Assembly (NCBI RefSeq): GCF_008087665.1
Contig: NZ_CP042912.1
Span: 1,860,001-1,924,000 of the forward strand
DNA from: Mariniblastus fucicola
GTDB taxonomy: Bacteria; Planctomycetota; Planctomycetia; Pirellulales; Pirellulaceae
DNA: 64,000 bases
Direction: 5' to 3'
Every line of letters begins with the position of its first letter. Position 1 is the first letter of the stretch. The position numbers and the translations under genes were made by a program. The notes below the pieces were generated by a model. That model was not told the DNA's origin. It was given only the letters and a program-made list of their open reading frames with translations, and did no database searches. Below, piece after piece: positions 1-8,543 of this stretch.

Positions 1-2541
1 CACTATTGTTGCAGCATCTTTCAGGATCGATTCGTCTTGCGGATACCCGTAGTGCGGAACGAGTTCGGCATCAATGTTCAGCCCCGAGTCATTCAGAGCG
101 TTGGCAAGAATCATATTGCCGGCGCGATGTTCGTGTTTCATGCGGCCATGACTCGGATGCCCAGAAATGAAGACGACTTTGGTTTTCTTCTTCGCGTCTC
201 CAACTTCTTGTTCAGTGTCAACCGAAACACGATTCCAATACGCCCATTCGTTTTGCCAATCGTTAGCTTTGTTCTCGATCGTTAGTTTGACGGTTTGGCC
301 AGCGAAGTTTGAAAGGTCAACCGACACATCGAGCCATTCGTCGTTGGCGACAGTTTTGCTGCCGACGATTTGATCCGCCAGAAGTTCTCCGTTGGCTAAA
401 ACGCGCAATTGCCAATCGCCATGAGGGTGGTGACTGACTCGCATATTCAACTTCGTTCTGCCAATTTCTGGAATTTTCAGCTGTCGGCGTAGAGTGCTTG
501 GTGTTTCTCGATCCAATGGGTGTGTCTGGACTGCGGTTGCGTTCCGAAAAACAGAATGGTCGACCACACCGCCTTCACCTACGTCGTGTACTTTAAATCC
601 CGGAGCAGACTTTTGGATGATTCGTTGCCAAACTCGCTTTTCGTTCTTTTGCGGCTTTCGCGGTCGATTCACTTGCGATGCGACGTCTCCTGTCGTCAAA
701 CGCCTTGCAACGAATTCAGCAAGCTGCGGCATCTTTCCGTTGATTGCCAGAGCCAACGCTTTTTCAGGATGATGTGGAACCATCGGCTCAAGCCCAAACC
801 AAATCATTCGCGGCAAATTATTGTCGGCTGCATCTTCGCTGTGGCTTGCCAGCGCATCAAGGATTGGCCAGCGATCGGCAAACGGCATTCGTTGCACGGC
901 TGAACTCAAAAATCTTCGCACGACAGCAGAGGAATCATCTCGTGCCATTGCGGTAAACTTTTCCAGTACGTCAGGGCCAACAATTGAATCTTGCAACTTG
1001 CTCGTGTCCTGAAACGCATTCAATGGACTTTCGTCACAAAGGAATCGGATTGCCCAGCCGCGAATGTGTTCGTCAGAATGATCGAGTAGAGTTGTGAGTC
1101 CTGCTTCGTCGAAGGCGTTTGTGACGTACAGAGCCCACATCGCTCGTAGCTTCTTACGAGTTTCAACGTCGGAGTTTAAAATTGAAGTCAGAGTTTCTTG
1201 CGCTTCTGCGATGTCTCCGTTGGCTCGGTCTTGCAACAGCGTCCTGGATTGCCGCACGTACCAGTCATTGTCATGCGTTTGCAATTGAGCCAATTCAACG
1301 CTCGACATTGCCCTCAAGTTCGGCGGCGTGATCGGTGTCGCCTTCTTGGGCATGATGCGATACACACGACCGCTGTTGGGGAAGTTAATCGCGTTACCGC
1401 AGATGTCTGTGTCATGCCAGTCGAGAACATAAACGCCGCCCTCGGGTCCAATTTCTATGCTGAACCCAACCCACGCCAAATCATTCGTGGGCATAAAGTC
1501 ATCACCATGCTTGCCAATAAAGCTGGAGCCATTGGGTTGCATGAAGTCTGTCAGGACCGCATGTTCATGGATGTTGCACATGAAAAGATAATTGCGTTCG
1601 TTGTACGGTTTAGGGAATGCGTCCGCCAGGTAAAATCGCGCGCCACCATGAGCCGACAGGTGCGTATGGTCACGAATCGTTTTGATGTCGTCGTAAATGT
1701 GAGGATTCACATGCGGCAAACTTTGTTTGTGATAAACGCCGCCTTGCACGATGTGAAACAGGTGCGGAATGACGCAGCAGGTCGCGAACCCTTGACCGTG
1801 ATCGTCAAAGTCGAAACCCCATGGATTCGATAAACCTCTCGCATGGATTTCGAATTTGTTTCGCGTTGGATGGTAGCGCCAGATGCCTCCGTCAATAAAT
1901 TGGCGATCCTCTTTCGCGCAGTTAGGCTTGCCGACTTCCGAGCGCGTAAACACTCCGTGGCATCCATAGAGCCAACCGTCCGGTCCCCAGATGAAACTGT
2001 TGAGCGTTTCATGGCGATCGTGAAAGCCCCAGCCATCAAGCAAAATTTCCGGCGGTCCATCGGGGACGTCGTTCCCGTCTCTATCGGGAATGAAGCTAAA
2101 GTTTGGCGGCGAGCCAACGAAGACTCCTCCGTGGCCTAGGGCGATTCCAGATGTGAATGTTAACTTGTCCGTGAATGTCTTCTTCTTGTCGAAAATACCA
2201 TCTCCGTTGGTGTCTTCGAGAATTTGAATCCGACTGATCTGCTTGTCTTCGATGTGCTTGCCGCGTGTCTGATAGTTGAAGTTCTCGACAATCCACATTC
2301 GGCCTTTGTCGTCAAAGCAAAATGCAATCGGCTCAGCAATGTCAGGTTCTGCGGCAAACACTGAAACATCGAACCCGTCCGGGATCGCCATTTTCTTGAC
2401 GGCTTCGTCGGGTTTCAGAAACGGAGCGTCGCTGGTTCGGTGCTGTTTCTTCGGCAGTTCGTTTCGCGCGTCTTGTGCAAAGGCGGCACTAGAGGCCAAC
2501 AGGAGCAGCATCCAGGCAGAAGTGATTGATTTGATGATCAT
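1..2541 (-). CDS. PVC-type membrane-bound dehydrogenase with ThuA domain (3' part off window)
   Basis: The frame is open for 847 codons from the ATG at 2541 to the window edge, so the C-terminus is missing. The N-terminus has a signal peptide ending near AFAQ. Residues about 45-395 form a propeller of the planctomycete membrane-bound dehydrogenase type, with phrases such as MAIPDGFDVSVFAAEPDIAE and GPEGGVYVLDWHDTD. HEAT-like helices follow to about 560, then a beta-rich binding-type segment. At about residue 785 a ThuA-like (glutamine-amidotransferase fold) domain begins with KVVFISGHPSHG. ThuA-like domains are linked to sugar metabolism, so a role in periplasmic sugar oxidation is likely but inferred. 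The ATG overlaps the stop of the upstream haem-protein gene by 4 bases (ATGA), which suggests translational coupling and joint function, with the haem protein as electron acceptor. Confidence 0.85.
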   Translation of the reverse strand, partial: MIIKSITSAWMLLLLASSAAFAQDARNELPKKQHRTSDAPFLKPDEAVKKMAIPDGFDVSVFAAEPDIAEPIAFCFDDKGRMWIVENFNYQTRGKHIEDKQISRIQILEDTNGDGIFDKKKTFTDKLTFTSGIALGHGGVFVGSPPNFSFIPDRDGNDVPDGPPEILLDGWGFHDRHETLNSFIWGPDGWLYGCHGVFTRSEVGKPNCAKEDRQFIDGGIWRYHPTRNKFEIHARGLSNPWGFDFDDHGQGFATCCVIPHLFHIVQGGVYHKQSLPHVNPHIYDDIKTIRDHTHLSAHGGARFYLADAFPKPYNERNYLFMCNIHEHAVLTDFMQPNGSSFIGKHGDDFMPTNDLAWVGFSIEIGPEGGVYVLDWHDTDICGNAINFPNSGRVYRIMPKKATPITPPNLRAMSSVELAQLQTHDNDWYVRQSRTLLQDRANGDIAEAQETLTSILNSDVETRKKLRAMWALYVTNAFDEAGLTTLLDHSDEHIRGWAIRFLCDESPLNAFQDTSKLQDSIVGPDVLEKFTAMARDDSSAVVRRFLSSAVQRMPFADRWPILDALASHSEDAADNNLPRMIWFGLEPMVPHHPEKALALAINGKMPQLAEFVARRLTTGDVASQVNRPRKPQKNEKRVWQRIIQKSAPGFKVHDVGEGGVVDHSVFRNATAVQTHPLDRETPSTLRRQLKIPEIGRTKLNMRVSHHPHGDWQLRVLANGELLADQIVGSKTVANDEWLDVSVDLSNFAGQTVKLTIENKANDWQNEWAYWNRVSVDTEQEVGDAKKKTKVVFISGHPSHGRMKHEHRAGNMILANALNDSGLNIDAELVPHYGYPQDESILKDAATIV

Positions 2542-3731
2542 TTCGCCACCTCAACTTGCTTTGTCGTTTGCAGATACTTGATCAAGTCAATGACTTCCTT
2601 CTGTTCCATCTGTTCAAGTTGTCCGTCCGGCATCATCGATTTTTCGGATATCTTTCGTGCCTCGATATCTTCTTTCGCAATCACCAGCCTTGGATCTTCA
2701 ACCGTCTTCAGAACTAGTTTTGTGGCATCTTCTTCCGCAACGACACCCATTACTAGCCGGCCGTCTTCGGTTGCGACGGTCACCGTTCTGTATCCTTCGG
2801 CAACGTCATAGCTTGGGTCGATACTGTTAAGCAGAATGTAATCGAGGTTTGCTCGATTCGAACCTGTAAGTTCGGGGCCAATGTCGCCGCCTTCGTCGTA
2901 AAGCAAATGACAGTTTGCACAGGTCTTTTGGTAAACCGCTCGACCGCGAGAAGCACTCGCTTTTGCTAAAACCTCTGGCGTAAGCATCGCCTTGTATTTC
3001 GCCAATAGTTTTTCGCGGTCTTCACCAAGTGATTTCAGCTCCCCGAAAACCCCCTCGAAATCGCCGCCCAAAATTTCTTTCAATGCGCGGACAACATGAA
3101 CTGGAATTTGATCGCGATTGATCCGCTTCGATTCAACGGCTTCCAGCAAATGTCGAGCGTAGAATTTTCGCGTGGCCAACGTTTCGATCACGGCTGCTTT
3201 TTGATTCGAATCCATTGCCTCGTATCGCGAAAGTAAAACGGCTGGGGCAGTAGCGTTTTCGATCATCGCGAAACCGCGGATCGCGTCTAAATTCAGATCA
3301 GGGTCGTCCAGCAAGGATTCCAAAGCATCGGAAGCCTCTTCGTTTTGCTGAACGAGCAAGCTTCGCAGCGCGGTTTTCCGCAAAGTGATCTCAGCGGATG
3401 GATCGCGAATCGCCAACAACGCCAGCTCGGTCGCTTCGACATCGCCGAAAACCTGCGAAAGCTGCATCGTCAGTTCGCGAACGTTTGCTGTTTCGGCTTG
3501 CGACAATGTTTGGCTAAGCTCTTTCCACCCGTCAGGCGTTTGAACCTGGCGCCGACCTTCAAGTCCTTTGAGCATTCCGGTCAGCAACGACTGTCGCATC
3601 GCGTCATTGTCGGTTTTGCCAATCGCTTGTACCAACAACGCGAGTGAAGAAGTTTCATCACACATTGCCACGCGAGGCGAGAAAAAGGTGGCAAACAGAA
3701 TCAGCGACAACAGAGCTTGCTTCATGATCAT
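2538..3731 (-). CDS. Secreted HEAT-repeat c-type haem protein
   Basis: This 397-residue protein has a signal peptide (ends near AMCDE), a long alpha-helical HEAT-like middle, and a C-terminal c-type haem domain. The haem site is CANCH at about residues 270-274, followed by GGDIGPELTG and the C-terminal half typical of the planctomycete/verrucomicrobial putative haem-binding domain (TIGR02603 type). It probably accepts electrons from the dehydrogenase encoded immediately downstream, whose start codon overlaps its stop. In many planctomycetes the two activities sit in one polypeptide; here they are two coupled genes. The start could also be the ATG two codons in (3725), which is better spaced from a GGGA sequence. 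Confidence 0.85.
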   Translation of the reverse strand: MIMKQALLSLILFATFFSPRVAMCDETSSLALLVQAIGKTDNDAMRQSLLTGMLKGLEGRRQVQTPDGWKELSQTLSQAETANVRELTMQLSQVFGDVEATELALLAIRDPSAEITLRKTALRSLLVQQNEEASDALESLLDDPDLNLDAIRGFAMIENATAPAVLLSRYEAMDSNQKAAVIETLATRKFYARHLLEAVESKRINRDQIPVHVVRALKEILGGDFEGVFGELKSLGEDREKLLAKYKAMLTPEVLAKASASRGRAVYQKTCANCHLLYDEGGDIGPELTGSNRANLDYILLNSIDPSYDVAEGYRTVTVATEDGRLVMGVVAEEDATKLVLKTVEDPRLVIAKEDIEARKISEKSMMPDGQLEQMEQKEVIDLIKYLQTTKQVEVAK

Positions 3732-3794
3732 TCCCGAATGGTGATTGGGCCAGACGGATTCTAACCTGAAGCGGAACAGGTTTGTAGTGACGCG

Positions 3795-4646
3795 TTAGCG
3801 AACAGCAACAATGTACGCGATCCAACTTTCGTGACTGGGATATTCTTCCGTCCGGTACCACTCGCCCGTGTCCTCGCCGTCTTCGTCTTCGCGATCGAAG
3901 TACACATAGCTGTGACTGAAACCGGCCTCTTCAAGCAGTTCGCGAACTTCCGGGATCGTCCAGAAACGCCACTCGTAAGTGAACGCTTTCTTTAATTTGC
4001 TTCCATCAGCGAACCTGAATGAAATGTGGAACACGCAATCGGCAGTGACCGGATTGAAGCTTTCCTGTTTCCAATCGTAGCGAAATCCTTTCTTGCCTTT
4101 CTTGATCGTCCGCTTGTCCGTGCGACCTTCTTCGTAGCATCCTCCTCCGCCCATCATGTCCATCACCATGATGCCCTGATCCGCCATGTTGGCTCTGGCA
4201 ATTTTGAAATACTCAACGACCTCGGGACGCGTCTTGAAATACCAAAAAGAGAAATTCTGCGCCGCCAGAACATCCACGCGTGGCCGATTCTTTTGGCGAA
4301 CGTCCTGTTCCAGAATCTTGACCCGATCTTTTTGGTGCTGAGTCAAAGGCTCGAAGTTATGCTCGGTCCCCCACGCAATCGGTTCAGGATCAAGGTCGAT
4401 GCCCAGAGCCGTTCGTTCTCGCCCGCGGCGAACCCACTCGCAGCAGATCGCGTACGTGCCACAGAAATCCTCCCGAAGTGTTTTCGGTTTGCGACCAAAT
4501 TCGTCCTTGAAAGCCTGTTCGAAAAAGTCAACTTCATGTTCCGGTGACTGGACGGATTTTTGGTAGCAGAGATACTTGTCGGCTTGGGCGGCCAACGATT
4601 TTTTCTTGGGTTTTCCCACGTGCAGTGCCTGTTGATGGATCGTCAA
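3795..4646 (-). CDS. Class I SAM-dependent methyltransferase
   Basis: The protein is about 283 residues. The pattern LREDFCGTYAICCEWVRRG followed by ALGIDLDPEP matches motifs I and II of class I methyltransferases (SAM-binding loop and acidic residue after beta-2). Later segments, MVMDMMGGGGCYE and YEWRFWTIPEVRELLEEAGF, fit the C-terminal half of the same fold. The substrate cannot be told from the sequence. The longest frame begins with TTG at 4646 and has no early ATG; a GTG at 4619 with an AGG eight bases upstream is an alternative start. It lies between the haem-protein operon and smc on the same strand. Confidence 0.8.
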   Translation of the reverse strand: MTIHQQALHVGKPKKKSLAAQADKYLCYQKSVQSPEHEVDFFEQAFKDEFGRKPKTLREDFCGTYAICCEWVRRGRERTALGIDLDPEPIAWGTEHNFEPLTQHQKDRVKILEQDVRQKNRPRVDVLAAQNFSFWYFKTRPEVVEYFKIARANMADQGIMVMDMMGGGGCYEEGRTDKRTIKKGKKGFRYDWKQESFNPVTADCVFHISFRFADGSKLKKAFTYEWRFWTIPEVRELLEEAGFSHSYVYFDREDEDGEDTGEWYRTEEYPSHESWIAYIVAVR

Positions 4647-4781
4647 AGATGCGGATTCGAGGCGCTTATCTTAAGTGCAAACATTGACGTGGTATAGGCT
4701 TCAGACCTGCGTTTTCACGGATGAAAACCACATGATGGACGGTGCGGTGCAGATGCAATCTCGAGGGAAGGCCGGTGCCAA

Positions 4782-7700
4782 TCAAGCCGCGTCGTCGTCG
4801 CGATGGATGGCTTCATCGGAAATCTCGCCGTCTTCATTGACGTCCTCGAATCGAACGCTGACTCGCTTCGAGACGCCGCTCTCCTGCATCGTGATACCGT
4901 ACAGCGTTGTCGCAGCGGTCATCGTCTTCTTCGAGTGTGTCACGATTACGAATTTTGTCCAGCCAAGGAAACTCTTCAGCACGTCAATGAAACGACCAAT
5001 GTTGGCTTCGTCAAACGGAGCATCAACTTCGTCGAGGACGCAAAACGGGCTGGGGCGAAACTGGAAGATCGCCATCAACAGCGAAACCGCCGTGAGGGCT
5101 TTTTCGCCACCGCTGAGCAACGAGTTGTTAAACTCGGGCTTGCCGGGAGGCGTTGCGATGATCTCCACGCCGGCGTCAAGCGGATCGACGTCGGCTTCGA
5201 GAATGATGTCCGCTTTGCCGCCGCCGAAAGTTTGGCGAAACAGCTTTTGAAAGTTCGTGCGGATTGCTTCGAGCGTCTCAACGAAGATCTTTCGCGAGTC
5301 CGCGTTGATACGAACGATGATTTTCTCAAGGGTCTCTTTGGCTTCGACCAGATCTTCGTACTGACCATTGAGGTGATTGTAGCGAGTCTCAAGTTCTTCC
5401 AGCTCGTTCAACGCTTCCAGATTCACCGAGCCGATTTGTCCGAGCTTCTTTCTCAGCTGCGAAATTTCCTGGTCGATCTCTTCTCGCTCGGCGTTCTCGT
5501 CGAACTCTTCATTGGGAGCCTCGAACTCGTCCAGCGTCGTGATGTCGATGCCGTAGTCGTCTCGCATCCGCTCCATCAGTTGCGTTCGCTGCAAGTTGAT
5601 CTGCTCGGTGCGAATTTTCGTTTGCGTCAGCTTGTCTTCGGCCTGTTTGAGTGCGTCGCGACGCTGGTTGATGGCGTTTGTGATTTCCCGGCGCTGCCCG
5701 TCGATCTCCAGGCGTTCCTTATTCATCGTCGCCAACTTGTCGGCCAGTTCGTCTTTCTCCAGCGTCAGCTTTGAAATCAATTCGGTGGCTTCTTTGATCG
5801 CGATTTCAGCCGCGTCTCGCGCCGAAGCATCATCCGAAATGCGAGAGCCGAAATGTTTGCTGCGCTCTTCCTGTTGAGCTAATTGCTCGCGTTCGTCGGC
5901 GACTTGAGCCTGCAAAGATTCCAGTTGTTGTTCAAACTTTCCAACGGCGACTTTGGCCTTTGTCAGCTCCCGTTCGAGTTGGTCGCGTCGCTTTTGAGCC
6001 TCCCGAGCGTCCGATTCATCTTTCTCGATCAACTGCGAGAGACTGGAAACTGCCAGCTCATTTTTGGCCAAATCGTTTTGCTGGGACGTCAACGCGTTCG
6101 TGATCGTGGAGAGCAGCGATCCCGTTTGTGCAAGCTCGTTGTTGGCCGCCGCCAATTCGTCCTTAAGCGAACCAATCCGCCCCAGCACCTGATCGGCTTT
6201 GTCGGTTTCGGCTTGAAGTTTCGATGAGAGCCCCGTGTTTTCTTCGATCAGTTTTTGAACCTGACTCTCGGCCGTCGACTCAAGCTCTGTCAATTCGGCC
6301 ACTTGCTCGCGACAAGCATCGATTTCCGATTTCAGCCCCATCAGATTCTTCTTGATCGCCCGCAACTCACTGCGACGCGAAACGATTCCTCCGGTGACCG
6401 ATTTGGGACCGGCCAGGATCGTGCCGTCGGACTCCACGATCTCGCCATCGAGAGTTACCAAACGGACGGTTTTTCCCGGGCCGTTGTGAAGTCGCACGGC
6501 GTCGGCAAGCGTTTTGCAAACCCATGTTCCGCCGAGGAGAGACTGAGCGAACTGTTCATAGCGATCTTCGACTTGAACCAGTTCGTTGGCCCGTCCAATG
6601 ATTCCTGCTTCGCCCGAAAGATCGGTTCTCAGGTCAGCGCCAAGCGTCGGTGGCGAAGAGAGTTGAACGAGTCCAACGCGACCGTCCAGTTTCACCTGTT
6701 CGCTCGACAGTCCGTCCACCAGTTGCCGCCCATCGACAACGATGTACTGTGCGATATCTCCAAGTGCAACGTCGACGATACCTGCGTGTTGCACGTTCAC
6801 CGAAACCAGATCCGCTACCAGGCCGACAACATCACCAAGGTAACCCTCGCGAGACTGTTGCGACTTTTGCAGCAATTCGCGGGCTCCCGCGTTGACGCCT
6901 TCAAGGCTTTTCTCAAGCTCCTGAATGACGTTTGCTCGCTGCGTCAAACCGGACTGTTGATTTCGCAATTCCGACAGACGTTCTTTCCGACCGCCGAGTT
7001 CCTGCTTGTACTGATCGAACGATTTTCGCGCCTCCGCCAGTCGACCGTCCGTTCGTTCGGCTTCCGTTTTCAGCTGATGCTGGTGAGCCAGAACTTCTTC
7101 GTGGCGCTGTTTCTGTTCGTTCAGGTCCTTCTGCAAACGCTCGACAACACCCGAAAGTCGATCGCGATCCCGTTGGCTGGCCTGCAGTTTTGAATCGCTC
7201 GAAGAAACCAGTTTGCCAAACTGAGTCACCAGCAGCGCCAAATCCCGATACTCGTTGCGACGAGCCTCTCCGCTGGCCCGCAAAGAAAGCAGGGCTTCAT
7301 CTGCGGCCGACTGTTCTGCGGTCAGTTTTTCAAGTTGATCCGAAGCGTCACGGAAATCAATTTCCGCTTTGTCCAGTTCCTCAGCACGTTGTTTCACTCG
7401 CGCGCTCAGTTCCGCGGTTCGTTTCGCAGCCTGTTCGTTTTCTGCTTTCAGTTCTTCCTTGCGTTGATCGATGTCGATCAGCCGTGACTGATTGATCTGC
7501 AACTGCGAATCGTTCTGAGCCAGTTCTTCCCGGACGGTGCTTGAACGTTCCTGAACTTCGGACAGTCTCTCTGTCAGAGCATCCAGTTGCTCTTCGAAAG
7601 CTTTCGCTTTCCCGGATTCCGCGGCAATGAACTCCGCATGCTCTTTCGCGATCGCTGACTGTTCCTCGACGATGCTGTTGATCCCGGCAAGTTCCTCCGA

Positions 7701-8417
7701 GAAAGTCTTCCAGTCATTCACGCCAGCGAAGGTTCGCAAATGCTGCAGCCGTTCCGAAAACTCCTTGTAGCGAGCCGCCCGTGACGCCTGTGCTTTGACA
7801 CTGCGATAGCGGCTGCCGACTTCTTCCACGATATCCGACAGCCGAATCAGATTGCCGTGGACGCGAGCCAACCGCCGTTCGGCTTCAACTTTTTTGGCCT
7901 TGAAGCGGCTGATTCCAGCGGCTTCTTCGAAAATCGCACGCCGTTCCTTGGGGCTGGTGGACAGCATCCGCTCGACTTTGCCCTGCTCGATCAGGCTGTA
8001 CGCATCGGTGCCGACACCCGTTCCGCGAATCAGATTGCGGATGTCCTTCAGCCGCGAATTTTCGCCATTGATCAAGTATTCTGTGTCGCCGCTGCGATAG
8101 ACCCGGCGGCTGATGTGGACTTCGTCCGAGTCGATCCCCAGCAGCCGTTCCGTGTTGTCCAGAACCAGAGTCGCCTGAGCCGCGTTGGACGGACGCCGAG
8201 CGTTGGAACCGGACGATCCTTTGAAGATCACGTCCGACATCTCTTTGCCGCGGAGCGATTTCGCGCTCTGCTCGCCCAGCACCCATTTGATCGCGTCAAC
8301 GATGTTCGATTTACCCGAACCGTTGGGGCCGACGACGACCGTAATCCCTGGCGGAAACTCGAACCGGGTTTTGTCCGCGAAGCTCTTAAAGCCGCTAAGT
8401 TCCAGGGCCTTAAGCAT
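4782..8417 (-). CDS. smc: Chromosome segregation ATPase Smc
   Basis: At 1211 residues this has the normal Smc length and order. The N-terminal ATPase half has Walker A GPNGSGKSN at residues 30-38. Long coiled coils rich in E, Q, K and L flank a hinge at about 520-675. The C-terminal head carries the ABC signature LLSGGEKALTA near residue 1100 and Walker B VLDEVDAPFDEAN near 1126. Smc dimers with ScpA/ScpB organise and segregate the chromosome; scpA and scpB are not in this window. The ATG start gives the canonical N-terminus MLKALELSGFKSFADKT. The large frames on the opposite strand are shadows. Confidence 0.97.
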   Translation of the reverse strand: MLKALELSGFKSFADKTRFEFPPGITVVVGPNGSGKSNIVDAIKWVLGEQSAKSLRGKEMSDVIFKGSSGSNARRPSNAAQATLVLDNTERLLGIDSDEVHISRRVYRSGDTEYLINGENSRLKDIRNLIRGTGVGTDAYSLIEQGKVERMLSTSPKERRAIFEEAAGISRFKAKKVEAERRLARVHGNLIRLSDIVEEVGSRYRSVKAQASRAARYKEFSERLQHLRTFAGVNDWKTFSEELAGINSIVEEQSAIAKEHAEFIAAESGKAKAFEEQLDALTERLSEVQERSSTVREELAQNDSQLQINQSRLIDIDQRKEELKAENEQAAKRTAELSARVKQRAEELDKAEIDFRDASDQLEKLTAEQSAADEALLSLRASGEARRNEYRDLALLVTQFGKLVSSSDSKLQASQRDRDRLSGVVERLQKDLNEQKQRHEEVLAHQHQLKTEAERTDGRLAEARKSFDQYKQELGGRKERLSELRNQQSGLTQRANVIQELEKSLEGVNAGARELLQKSQQSREGYLGDVVGLVADLVSVNVQHAGIVDVALGDIAQYIVVDGRQLVDGLSSEQVKLDGRVGLVQLSSPPTLGADLRTDLSGEAGIIGRANELVQVEDRYEQFAQSLLGGTWVCKTLADAVRLHNGPGKTVRLVTLDGEIVESDGTILAGPKSVTGGIVSRRSELRAIKKNLMGLKSEIDACREQVAELTELESTAESQVQKLIEENTGLSSKLQAETDKADQVLGRIGSLKDELAAANNELAQTGSLLSTITNALTSQQNDLAKNELAVSSLSQLIEKDESDAREAQKRRDQLERELTKAKVAVGKFEQQLESLQAQVADEREQLAQQEERSKHFGSRISDDASARDAAEIAIKEATELISKLTLEKDELADKLATMNKERLEIDGQRREITNAINQRRDALKQAEDKLTQTKIRTEQINLQRTQLMERMRDDYGIDITTLDEFEAPNEEFDENAEREEIDQEISQLRKKLGQIGSVNLEALNELEELETRYNHLNGQYEDLVEAKETLEKIIVRINADSRKIFVETLEAIRTNFQKLFRQTFGGGKADIILEADVDPLDAGVEIIATPPGKPEFNNSLLSGGEKALTAVSLLMAIFQFRPSPFCVLDEVDAPFDEANIGRFIDVLKSFLGWTKFVIVTHSKKTMTAATTLYGITMQESGVSKRVSVRFEDVNEDGEISDEAIHRDDDAA

Positions 8418-8543
8418 TCGAGCAAGCTCCGGGTGAGTACGGGAAAGTTAACAAACTACAGGGTACAAATTTCGCGCAACGTGGGAAGCAAAGATCTCTA
8501 TTAGACTCTTTGCCCTGTCGACTTTCCACTCGACTTTCTGTTC

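Noticed and set aside
6255-7193. Long open frame of 312 codons on the plus strand opposite smc
   Set aside because: It mirrors a fully motif-bearing Smc coiled coil and has no domain or ribosome site of its own.
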